Both the position numbers and the translations under genes were made by a program. A stretch of 6,140 nucleotides of DNA from Chloroflexota bacterium (GTDB lineage Bacteria > Chloroflexota > Anaerolineae > UBA3071), in NCBI GenBank assembly GCA_014383605.1, contig JACNHM010000500.1:1-6140 (forward strand). The letters are read 5' to 3'. The stretch's first letter is position 1, and each line of letters begins with the position of its first letter. The notes beneath the pieces were generated by a model, which saw only the letters and a list, made by a program, of their open reading frames with translations, was not told where the DNA came from and did not search any database. This document shows positions 1 through 5,473 of this stretch, one piece after another.

Positions 1-22
1 ACTGCAAAAACAATTTTCTCAC
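1..22 (-). CDS. Possible start of a further operon gene (truncated by window edge)
   Basis: A GTG at 20-22 could begin another gene running off the left edge; only seven codons are visible (reading M-R-K-L-F-L-Q). Two things support it. An AGGAGGT Shine-Dalgarno-like sequence lies at 32-38 on the minus strand, nine bases upstream. The GTG also overlaps the TGA of the preceding open stretch in a GTGA arrangement, the same junction type as at 2024-2027 in this operon. The start is basic and then hydrophobic, but seven residues are too few to assign a signal peptide or family. Confidence 0.35.
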
Positions 23-147
23 GATGCAAAGACCTCCTGGGCGATGGCGCTAAAGCGCTCAGCCCCCGGCTCACATGGCAGGGTAAAAACCTCCAGATCA
101 TACTTTTCAAGCTGAAGAGCCCAGCGCCTCTGAGCCCCTCTTATCCC
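19..147 (-). other. Short coding-like open stretch, unidentified
   Basis: After the thioredoxin-like gene the minus strand holds a 42-codon open stretch ending in TGA at 19-21. Its lower part reads like real protein (it includes LEKYDLEVFTLPCEPG and then AERFSAIAQEVFAS) rather than the Arg/Ser-rich output of a shadow frame. No ATG, GTG or TTG occurs in frame between the upstream in-frame stop at 148-150 and this segment. It is therefore a gene with a rare start, the 3' remnant of a disrupted gene, or a gene hidden by a sequencing frameshift. The GTGA overlap with a possible next gene and the AGGAGGT site inside its 3' end favour a translated segment. I do not recognise the family. Confidence 0.35.
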
Positions 148-428
148 TCAAGCTCCGATTGGGCCAGGGCCGAAGTCATCCAGTCCTTGACTTCTGCTTC
201 CGACGGGATGCGGCCACCACAGACCAGTCGCTCGTTGATCACCAACCCCGGTGTGAACATCAGGCCATACTTCAAAAACTCCCCGCGATCAGTCACATGC
301 TGCACGGTGACCTCAGGAGAGTCGTTCCCCCATTCCACCTCCAGTTCCTCCAGGGTATCCACCACCACCTGGAGTACCCGCTCGCAGTTCACGCAGCCAG
401 GCCCCAGAACCTTGATGTTGAGCGCCAA
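141..428 (-). CDS. Small thioredoxin-like redox-active disulfide protein (CxxC)
   Basis: This 95-residue protein has the thioredoxin-like signature of small bacterial and archaeal redox disulfide proteins. GPGCVNCERV near the N-terminus places the CxxC pair at C12 and C15, and a Thr-Pro at 59-60 (FTPGLVIN) is the expected cis-proline loop facing the active site. The length, beta-alpha-beta opening and LVIN-x(6)-GGRIPS ending fit the family often labelled redox-active disulfide protein 2 or thioredoxin family protein. A third cysteine, C70, lies just after the cis-Pro strand. There is no signal peptide, so it is cytoplasmic. The start is a TTG chosen because AGGAGGTG lies a few bases upstream at 433-440 and no ATG fits. 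It follows the OsmC-like gene by 21 bases and is the last well-defined gene of the operon. Such proteins commonly sit beside ArsR regulators and metal or permease genes; its substrate here is unknown. Confidence 0.88.
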   Translation of the reverse strand: MALNIKVLGPGCVNCERVLQVVVDTLEELEVEWGNDSPEVTVQHVTDRGEFLKYGLMFTPGLVINERLVCGGRIPSEAEVKDWMTSALAQSELEG

Positions 429-432
429 TTTG

Positions 433-440
433 CACCTCCT
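433..440 (-). promoter_or_regulatory. Ribosome binding site that decides a TTG start
   Basis: The minus strand reads AGGAGGTG here, a near-perfect match to the 16S anti-Shine-Dalgarno sequence. It is four bases from the TTG at 426-428, or six counted from the AGGAGG core. No ATG or GTG is suitably placed, so this site fixes the thioredoxin-like gene's start at TTG. Confidence 0.75.
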
Positions 441-449
441 GTAAAAAGT

Positions 450-899
450 TTATTCCACCTTGATGGTCGGCTCGACCTCGATCTCCGACTTCACCGAGTT
501 GGCCACCAGACTGTACTTCAGTGCCGACTGCACGGCGCGACGCGCCCGCGCTTCCAGGACCGCCGGGTCATCCTCCCCGGCCGCGATCTGGATGATCGGC
601 CAGAGGCGGACGTGAGTGAAGATCTCCGTTCGGTCCAGCTCGATCAACTTGGTGCCTTCCGCGTGGCAGGTGTACGACAGCAGATTGAGCTTGAACCGCT
701 CTGTCGCCCAGATGAACATCATCATGACACAGGTGTTAATTGCCGCCACGAAAGCGTCCTCAGGGGTAAGCACGCCAGGGTGGCCGTGGGCGTCGGGCGG
801 GGCGGAGAAGTCCATCTCCGGGCCGTTGCCCATGACGATGTGCCCCCAGTGTTCCCCCTTCCATGAAACTGTGGTGTGATAGGTTGCCGTGCGACTCAT
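450..899 (-). CDS. OsmC/Ohr-family protein lacking the second conserved cysteine
   Basis: The 149-residue protein has the length and layout of the OsmC family, thiol-dependent peroxidases that reduce organic and inorganic hydroperoxides. The segment TPEDAFVAAINTC (45-57) matches the conserved helix with the family glutamate (E47) and peroxidatic cysteine (C57). The C-terminal stretch KYSLVANSV (128-136) matches the second-cysteine region, usually of the form KYCxVxNS or HCPVS, but here the cysteine is serine (S130, codon AGT). A further cysteine, C78, is present but not at the usual position. Canonical Ohr/OsmC proteins use a Cys pair recycled by lipoylated proteins and Lpd (established for Ohr), so the lipoyl carrier and Lpd in this operon make good partners. 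The ATG overlaps the preceding stop as ATGA and has GAGGAGG upstream. It may be a one-Cys peroxidase, or an OsmC-fold protein with another role. Confidence 0.9.
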   Translation of the reverse strand: MSRTATYHTTVSWKGEHWGHIVMGNGPEMDFSAPPDAHGHPGVLTPEDAFVAAINTCVMMMFIWATERFKLNLLSYTCHAEGTKLIELDRTEIFTHVRLWPIIQIAAGEDDPAVLEARARRAVQSALKYSLVANSVKSEIEVEPTIKVE

Positions 900-1609
900 G
901 CCGGGACCTCCTCTTTCTCGCTGAAGGCCGCGTATTCACGCCGCAGTGCCTTCGCGTAATCTTCTTCTTCCTCTTGCAGGATAGGATTGTAGATCTTCAC
1001 CACCTCCAGCAGCTCGCGCGCCGTGCCATCACCGGGCGTTTTGCCGGCCTGGTGAAATTGCTGGAAAATGAGCGGCAAGGCAATCAAGGTGACGACGCGC
1101 CCATCCACGGCGACTTCCTGGATAGGGATGCCCGATCCGCACGCGCAGGTAGCCTGAACCGCCTCTTCGGGCTCGGACGCCTCGGCACGCTGACTCGACG
1201 GTTTGCCCAGGAGCTGATCCACCAGATCCGCCACCCGCTCTGCCGTGGCTTCGACGGCCCGTTGCCCAGCATCATTCAGTCGGCGGCAGCCCTCGATCTG
1301 GCCCATCCCGTTTTCGGCCACCAGATCGCTCACCACGACACTGGCGGCGGGTTTGCCGGAATACATCTCGGTGGCACGGGCGGCACAGCGTTTGTCGCAA
1401 CCGTCCACGGCCACCGTCGGGTAGAAGCGGGCGAAGGCGCGATCCCCCTCCCCTCCAGCCAGAAAGAGAGGCAAGCAGATGGTCACTGTGTCGGCGGGGC
1501 GGAGTTGCTCCAACACCTTCAACGCCGCCAGGCGCGTCACGGTCCCTTCCGGCAGTTCCTCGCCGGAACAGGCCACGATTCCCACTTTCTTCTTCGGCAG
1601 GTCAGGCAT
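896..1609 (-). CDS. DGC-family putative zinc-binding protein with extra C-terminal domain
   Basis: The N-terminal ~130 residues of this 237-residue protein belong to the DGC family of putative zinc-binding proteins, named for a conserved Asp-Gly-Cys. All four family cysteines are visible: C14 (VACSG), C45 (TICLPL), C71 (VDGCDKRC) and C75, plus C108. An Ala/Glu/Ser-rich linker (about 136-153) leads to a second domain of about 85 residues. That domain starts with CACGSG (C155, C157), continues with a short beta segment and a helical LPLIFQQFHQAGK stretch, and ends in a highly charged helix rich in Glu. I do not recognise this domain by name. The start is the ATG at 1607-1609, backed by GGAGGGG just upstream; the longer in-frame ATG at 1684 would overlap the previous gene by over 80 bases and its extra residues look like a shadow frame. 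The biochemical function of DGC proteins is not established; metal or persulfide handling is plausible. Confidence 0.85.
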   Translation of the reverse strand: MPDLPKKKVGIVACSGEELPEGTVTRLAALKVLEQLRPADTVTICLPLFLAGGEGDRAFARFYPTVAVDGCDKRCAARATEMYSGKPAASVVVSDLVAENGMGQIEGCRRLNDAGQRAVEATAERVADLVDQLLGKPSSQRAEASEPEEAVQATCACGSGIPIQEVAVDGRVVTLIALPLIFQQFHQAGKTPGDGTARELLEVVKIYNPILQEEEEDYAKALRREYAAFSEKEEVPA

Positions 1610-2027
1610 TTTCCCCTCCATCATCTGTGGAAAGACCGTCCACGACGGCGACGATTTCTTCTGCCAGCACGCGGGCCAGTTCATGCCCAGCCTCGTTGAG
1701 CTCAGCGATGCCCTGCGGCTTGAGCTGGCGATGGCGGCGGTAGACGTCGAGAACGGCGAAATCTTGCGCTATCGTCCCGCCGCTCTCTTCCACCATCTTT
1801 GCCGCACAGGCCAGCTTGCAGCCGTCAATCGTAACCGCCGGGCTGCCGGCCACTGCCGCGCGCGCGTCCTCGTCCCCCAACACCAACAGGGAGAGCGCAA
1901 CCAGTTGCGTGTCGCCAGGCCGCAGGTCTTCGGTCACTTCGTAGGCCGCCTCGCGGCTCACGGTGCCGTAGGTTTTCCCGATGCCGCTGCACGGCACGAT
2001 CACCACCTTCCGCCTGCTCTCACTCAC
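1602..2027 (-). CDS. Small DGC-family putative zinc-binding protein
   Basis: This 141-residue protein is a single-domain paralogue of the next gene's N-terminal half. It shares the opening KVVIVPCSG (C13), the Arg-Pro-x-Asp region, and the DGC block IDGCKLACAAK (C70, C74). The fourth family cysteine is missing: where the longer paralogue has TICLPL, this one has VALSLL, with S46 at the cysteine position (codon at 1890-1892). The C-terminal half is helical and includes a KPQGIAELNEAG segment that parallels GQIEGCRRLNDAG in the paralogue. I place the start at GTG 2025-2027. It overlaps the upstream TGA in a GTGA junction with GAGGAGG about ten bases away, whereas the longer ATG version at 2114 adds 29 Arg/Pro/Gly-rich residues translated from inside the upstream gene. 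The stop overlaps the next gene by eight bases, so the two DGC proteins are probably made together and may form a pair. Confidence 0.83.
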   Translation of the reverse strand: MSESRRKVVIVPCSGIGKTYGTVSREAAYEVTEDLRPGDTQLVALSLLVLGDEDARAAVAGSPAVTIDGCKLACAAKMVEESGGTIAQDFAVLDVYRRHRQLKPQGIAELNEAGHELARVLAEEIVAVVDGLSTDDGGENA

Positions 2028-2473
2028 AGTCTCTTGGCCTCCTCTTCGGCTTCTTGCTTCATCACCAGAAAGTAAGCCTGGGAGTCGAGCAGGCGAGCGC
2101 GGTCGGACTCCCAATCACTGGCCTCGATCACGGCCAGCCAGCCTTCGCCGTACGGATCTTGGTTGATGACTTCCGGCGCGATCTCCATGGCCGGGTTGAC
2201 TTCTACCACCCTGCCGGTCACGGGCGACGCCAGGCTGACGTCGGCCTTGATGGTCTCGATCACGGCCACCTCGTCGTCGAAGGCCAGTACCGTACCCTCT
2301 GGCTTGACCTCGACGAAGGCAACGTCGCCGCTGCGTTGCTGCAGGTAGTCTGAGAGTCCGATCCGAACGCGGTTGCCTTCGGCCTGCGCCCACACTCCTT
2401 CGCTGTGGTAGTAGCGATCAGTGGCGACTCTAAAAAAGAACTTGTCTACTGTCGTTTCCATGAATTCAGGCAT
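2024..2473 (-). CDS. gcvH: GcvH-like lipoyl carrier protein
   Basis: The protein (149 residues) has the lipoyl-domain architecture of glycine cleavage H protein. It shows an N-terminal RYYHSEGVWAQAEGN segment, the VRIGLSDYLQQRSGDV block, and the lipoyl hairpin around VIETIKAD with the modifiable lysine at K76. SPVTGRVVEVNP then follows, and a late DPYGEGWLAVIE matches the GcvH Gly-Trp motif. It is some 20 residues longer than a typical GcvH, with a charged C-terminal tail rich in Glu. Lipoylated K76 would act as a swinging dithiol arm in the cytoplasm, re-oxidised or reduced by the Lpd encoded 16 bases upstream. No glycine cleavage P or T gene is near, so a role in glycine breakdown is not supported here. 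Orphan GcvH-like carriers are known elsewhere, such as LbpA in sulfur-oxidising sHdr systems and GcvH-L in pathogen stress operons. The start at 2473 has AAGGAG six bases upstream. Confidence 0.9.
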   Translation of the reverse strand: MPEFMETTVDKFFFRVATDRYYHSEGVWAQAEGNRVRIGLSDYLQQRSGDVAFVEVKPEGTVLAFDDEVAVIETIKADVSLASPVTGRVVEVNPAMEIAPEVINQDPYGEGWLAVIEASDWESDRARLLDSQAYFLVMKQEAEEEAKRL

Positions 2474-2489
2474 GATTTTCTCCTTAATC

Positions 2490-3893
2490 TCAACGAGAGT
2501 GAAAATGTATCGTCGCGCCTCGGAAGCCGAGGGCGGCTTCCAGCATGGACTCGGGCAGGGTCGGGTGGGCGTGAGTTGTCCAGGCCAGGTCGTCGGCCGT
2601 GGCGCCCACCTGCACCGCCAGCGCGCCTTCTGCGATCAGGTCGGTGACGTGCGGACCCATCAGGTGAACACCCAACACGCGCCCGCTGCCAGCCTCGCAC
2701 ACCAGCTTGACCAGCCCCTCGGTCTCGCCCAGGATTTGGGCTCGTGGGTTGGCCGAAAATGGGAACCGCACCACCTTGACGTCCGCTCCCTGGGCACGGG
2801 CCTCGGCTTCGGTCAGGCCGACGCTGGCGACTTCGGGGCGGGTGAAGATCACGCTGGGCAGCGAACGGTAGTCCACGGCGCGCCTGCCGCCGGTCACGTT
2901 CTCGGCCACCACACGGCCATCAACCATCGCCTTGTGCGCCAGCATCATCCCGCCAACGGCGTCGCCGATGGCCCACACGTTCGGGAGGTTCGTCCTCAGG
3001 TGCTCGTCCACAGCGATAGCGCGGCCGTTCATCTCCACGCCGACCTCGGCCAGCCCCAGACCGCTGGTATTCGGCCAGCGGCCCACTGCGACCAGCACGC
3101 GCTCCCCCTCGACAGCGACTTCGCCTTTGGCCCCGGCGAAGATGACGCGCAGACCACCCTCAGCCGGTTCAATCGCCTGCACCGTTGCCCCAGTGTGGAT
3201 GGTCATTCCGCGCCGCCGCAGGATGGCCGCCAGCCGTTTGGCGAGCGAGTCGTCTGTTCCCCCCGGCAACAGAGTCGGCATCATTTCCAGGACGGTCACC
3301 CGGCTGCCCAGCGCCTCGTAGATACAGGCGAACTCCAGCCCGATCACGCCCCCACCGATGACGATCAGGTGCTCTGGGATGTCAGTTATGTCCAGTGCCT
3401 TCGTGCTGGTCATCACCCCCGGCAAATCCAGGCCGGGGATGGGCGGTCGGGCCGTGACGGAGCCTGGCGCAAGGACCACGTGCCGGGCTGAAATCTCCAC
3501 ATCAGTCCCCGCAGCGTCGGTGACGCGCAGCGTGTCCGGGCGGACGAGGCGTCCCTCACCCCGCACCAGCGCAACTTTGCGCCCCTTCAGCAGTTGTTCC
3601 ACGCCGCCCACCAGCCTGTCCACGGCAGCCTGTTTGTAGGCCATCAACGACGGCAGGTCGGGCAGGGCGCTGGGAATGGAAACGCCGAACTCACTGGCCC
3701 GCTGTGCCTTGAGCAACAGTTCGGTGGAAGTGGTCAGGGCCTTGGTGGGGATGCAGCCGACGTTCAGGCAAGTCCCGCCCACGCGCTCCTTTTCGATGAG
3801 CGCCACGTGGGCGCCGAGTTGGGCGGCCCGCAGCGCAGCCACGTAACCACCCGGCCCGGCGCCCAGGATTGCAAGATCGTAAAAATCAGACAT
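2490..3893 (-). CDS. lpdA: Dihydrolipoamide dehydrogenase (E3-type flavoprotein)
   Basis: This full-length (467-residue) flavoprotein disulfide reductase transfers electrons between dihydrolipoyl groups and NAD through FAD and an active-site disulfide. The N-terminus has the FAD dinucleotide fold (LAILGAGPGGYVAALRAA), followed by the redox motif GGTCLNVGCIPTK with C42 and C47. A second glycine-rich fold (VIGGGVIGLEFA) ending in an acidic VLE suggests NAD rather than NADP. The second FAD motif is NVWAIGDAV. The C-terminal dimerisation domain carries HAHPTLPE with the catalytic His443 and Glu448. There is no N-terminal metal-binding domain or C-terminal Cys pair, which argues against mercuric reductase. 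The ATG at 3891-3893 is preferred because GGAGG lies five bases before it; the longer start at 3911 would place that site inside the gene. It is one base from the stop of the zinc-ribbon gene and 16 bases before the lipoyl carrier, its likely substrate. Confidence 0.96.
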   Translation of the reverse strand: MSDFYDLAILGAGPGGYVAALRAAQLGAHVALIEKERVGGTCLNVGCIPTKALTTSTELLLKAQRASEFGVSIPSALPDLPSLMAYKQAAVDRLVGGVEQLLKGRKVALVRGEGRLVRPDTLRVTDAAGTDVEISARHVVLAPGSVTARPPIPGLDLPGVMTSTKALDITDIPEHLIVIGGGVIGLEFACIYEALGSRVTVLEMMPTLLPGGTDDSLAKRLAAILRRRGMTIHTGATVQAIEPAEGGLRVIFAGAKGEVAVEGERVLVAVGRWPNTSGLGLAEVGVEMNGRAIAVDEHLRTNLPNVWAIGDAVGGMMLAHKAMVDGRVVAENVTGGRRAVDYRSLPSVIFTRPEVASVGLTEAEARAQGADVKVVRFPFSANPRAQILGETEGLVKLVCEAGSGRVLGVHLMGPHVTDLIAEGALAVQVGATADDLAWTTHAHPTLPESMLEAALGFRGATIHFHSR

Positions 3894-3894
3894 A

Positions 3895-4137
3895 TCATCC
3901 TCCATCATCATCCGCTGCTTTCACGCCCTTTTTCTCGCACTCTATACACAGGTCGGTAGCTCGATTGGTCGAGTATACCAGCCCGCAGCCGGGGCAGGTG
4001 ACCTGGCGCAGGCTGCTCTTTTTCTTCGAGCGTGGCCGCAACTCCGGCGGCAGCGCCGCAAAGCCATCCTTTACACAGGGGCACTGTGCCGGCCGATCTT
4101 CCGAGTTCTCTGATTGCGTCATCGAGTCTGACTTCAT
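3895..4137 (-). CDS. Small six-cysteine zinc-ribbon-like protein
   Basis: This 80-residue protein has no family I can name. It carries three cysteine pairs: C19-x-C21 (QCPCVKDG), C48-x2-C51 (VTCPGCG) and C64-x2-C67 (LCIECEKKG). The last two CxxC knuckles, 12 residues apart, look like a classic four-cysteine zinc ribbon; the first pair may bind a second metal or be redox-active. A basic stretch (RPRSKKK, about 34-40) separates them, and the ends are acidic and probably disordered. There is no signal peptide or membrane segment. The gene lies six bases after the CDF gene and ends one base before the lpdA start (TGATATG), so it is clearly in the operon. Its ATG has only a distant AGGAG (13 bases upstream), so translation may depend on coupling. 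Possible roles are a metal chaperone, a partner of Lpd or a nucleic-acid-binding protein; the sequence does not decide. Confidence 0.72.
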   Translation of the reverse strand: MKSDSMTQSENSEDRPAQCPCVKDGFAALPPELRPRSKKKSSLRQVTCPGCGLVYSTNRATDLCIECEKKGVKAADDDGG

Positions 4138-4143
4138 GCGGTA

Positions 4144-5094
4144 TCAGATGCTCCTTTCGTTGGTGATGTATTTGGGAACTGCGTCGCTGGCGCTGTCTGT
4201 CTGAGGGGTGCTGGCCGGGTGGTAATGGACGTAAGCCTGGCGCAGGAGCTCGATGTGCTCGTACAGAGTATGCTCCACTTTTAAGGCGATCTCATCGCCG
4301 TCAGCGACGCTCAATGAGCCGTCAACCCCGATGGTGACGTTGACGACCAGATATGGGCCAAACCGGTGGGCGTGGATTTCCTCGACCTGTTTCACCCCTG
4401 GAACGTCGCCCAGCAATTCGGTGATCTGCTGAGCCAGCGACCGACCAGGCACGGTGTCCATTAAGTCTGCAGAGGATTGGCGCAGGATCTCAATGCCCGT
4501 GCGCAGGATCACCAGCGCGACCAGCGCCCCGGCCAGCGGGTCCACCCAGGGGGAGCCCATCCGGCCCAGGAAGATGCCGAGGGCCGCCGCTGAGGCGGAG
4601 AACACATCGTTGCGGTGATCGTAGGCCAGCGCCAGCACGGCGACATTCCTCGTCTGTCGGCCGATCCGTTGGGTGAAGACGGTCAACGCCAACTTAAGGA
4701 CCACGGTGAGCAATGCTGCCCACAAGGCGCCGACCGTGGCTCCGCCGAAATCGCCTTGCCCTGCCAGCAGGTCGTACACGCTGTTGACCGCGTTCCAGAA
4801 AATGGCCACGGCGGTGGTGATGACAAACGAGCCTACGACCAGAGCAGCGATGCTTTCCAGTTGGCGGTGGCCGTAGGGATGCTCGGTGTCGGCCGGCTCG
4901 CTGGCCTTCCGCATGAATACGCTGACCACAATGCAGTAGGCCGCGTCGGAGGTGGAGTTGATGCCGTCGGCGAGCAGGGCGGGGCTGTGGCCCCAAACGC
5001 CGATGGTCGTTTTCAGCGCGGCCAGAAAGATGTTAGCCGCCAGTCCAAGGTTGACAGCCAGGATGCTTTTGCGTTCTCTCTGCTCTGAGTCCAT
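4144..5094 (-). CDS. Cation diffusion facilitator (CDF) family metal efflux protein
   Basis: This inner-membrane antiporter would export divalent metal in exchange for protons. The protein (316 residues from the chosen start) has the six-helix CDF core and a C-terminal cytoplasmic ferredoxin-like domain (VPGVKQVEEIHAHRFGPYL onward). Diagnostic features are ADGINSTSD in helix 2, HPYGHRQLES after helix 2, and AYDHRND in helix 5. The transport site therefore reads N46-x3-D50 and D159-x3-D163. Zinc members usually have His in the helix-5 site; an Asn/Asp-only site resembles manganese-type members such as pneumococcal MntE, so Mn(II) or Fe(II) export is more likely than Zn or Cd. The start at 5094, one base after the arsR stop, is preferred; an in-frame ATG at 5124 would add ten residues overlapping arsR. 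The upstream Shine-Dalgarno is weak, suggesting coupling to arsR translation. Substrate assignment is inference. Confidence 0.93.
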   Translation of the reverse strand: MDSEQRERKSILAVNLGLAANIFLAALKTTIGVWGHSPALLADGINSTSDAAYCIVVSVFMRKASEPADTEHPYGHRQLESIAALVVGSFVITTAVAIFWNAVNSVYDLLAGQGDFGGATVGALWAALLTVVLKLALTVFTQRIGRQTRNVAVLALAYDHRNDVFSASAAALGIFLGRMGSPWVDPLAGALVALVILRTGIEILRQSSADLMDTVPGRSLAQQITELLGDVPGVKQVEEIHAHRFGPYLVVNVTIGVDGSLSVADGDEIALKVEHTLYEHIELLRQAYVHYHPASTPQTDSASDAVPKYITNERSI

Positions 5095-5095
5095 A

Positions 5096-5428
5096 TCAGG
5101 CCGCAACGCTTTCCAGGGCAGCAAGAGCCTGGCGGGCCAGGTTCAACTGATCGTGACGGATGGCGGCCAGGAGGTCCAATACTTGGAATACGCGCTCGTC
5201 ATTGATTCGATATTGGATTCTCATTCCCTCCCGCCGGCCAACCACCAGGTTGGCGTCCCTTAGCGCCGCCAGATGCTGGGAGATGTTAGCTTGACTGACC
5301 CCCAGCTCTGGTTCCATCTCGCAGACACACCGTTCTCCTCTCCGCAGCATCTCCAAAATAGCGATGCGGGTAGGATGAGCCAGCGACTTAGCGGTTTTGG
5401 CTTGCAATCTGTAAGCATGGGTATCCAT
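5096..5428 (-). CDS. ArsR/SmtB-family metal(loid)-responsive repressor
   Basis: This 110-residue winged-helix protein is the first gene of the operon and probably its autoregulator. The helix-turn-helix is VSQANISQHLAALRDANLV (about 44-62), preceded by AHPTRIAILEMLRRGE. The segment RCVCEME carries C34 and C36 at the alpha-3 position of the CxC motif that binds As(III), Sb(III), Cd(II) or Pb(II) in ArsR and CadC-type sensors. The third cysteine used by E. coli R773 ArsR (CVCDLC) is a glutamate here (E39), and the protein has no other cysteines, so any third ligand is not a cysteine from the same chain. The wing (VVGRREGMRIQYRIND) is intact. AGGTGAG lies just upstream of the ATG. The consensus promoter and palindrome ahead of it fit a repressor that leaves DNA on metal binding. 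Confidence 0.93.
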   Translation of the reverse strand: MDTHAYRLQAKTAKSLAHPTRIAILEMLRRGERCVCEMEPELGVSQANISQHLAALRDANLVVGRREGMRIQYRINDERVFQVLDLLAAIRHDQLNLARQALAALESVAA

Positions 5429-5451
5429 ATCCTCACCTGTCTCTTCTCAAC

Positions 5452-5473
5452 TATATTAGAATAACCGAATATA
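5452..5473 (-). promoter_or_regulatory. Candidate ArsR-family operator (inverted repeat)
   Basis: An inverted repeat with perfect six-base arms, TATATT (5452-5457) and AATATA (5468-5473), is separated by ten bases. It abuts the -10 hexamer and covers the predicted transcription start near 5467. AT-rich imperfect palindromes of this size at the start site are typical ArsR/SmtB operators. Binding here would block polymerase. Position and symmetry are seen directly; the identity of the bound protein is inferred from the adjacent arsR gene. Confidence 0.55.

Noticed and set aside
159..866. Long plus-strand open frame opposite the thioredoxin-like and OsmC genes
   Set aside because: Its translation is rich in His, Arg and Pro with no recognisable motif, and it lies antisense to two well-recognised genes. 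It is a GC-driven shadow frame.
1610..1684. N-terminal extension of the longer DGC protein to the ATG at 1684
   Set aside because: It would overlap the previous gene by about 80 bases, and the added residues do not resemble the family. The ATG at 1609 has GGAGGGG upstream and begins right at the conserved core.
863..1699. Plus-strand frame of 278 codons opposite the longer DGC gene
   Set aside because: It has antisense shadow composition and no motif. The minus strand holds four family cysteines and a good Shine-Dalgarno site.
2024..2473. A glycine cleavage operon
   Set aside because: Only H- and L-type proteins are present. No T-protein, P-protein or glycine riboswitch is visible, and the neighbours are metal and thiol genes.
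2421..3491. Plus-strand frame of 356 codons opposite lpdA
   Set aside because: lpdA is unambiguous on the minus strand. The plus frame is His/Gln/Pro-rich and unlike any protein I recognise.
2490..3893. Mercuric reductase as the identity of the flavoprotein
   Set aside because: There is no N-terminal heavy-metal-associated domain and no C-terminal vicinal cysteines. The HAHPTLPE motif and an adjacent lipoyl carrier indicate dihydrolipoamide dehydrogenase.
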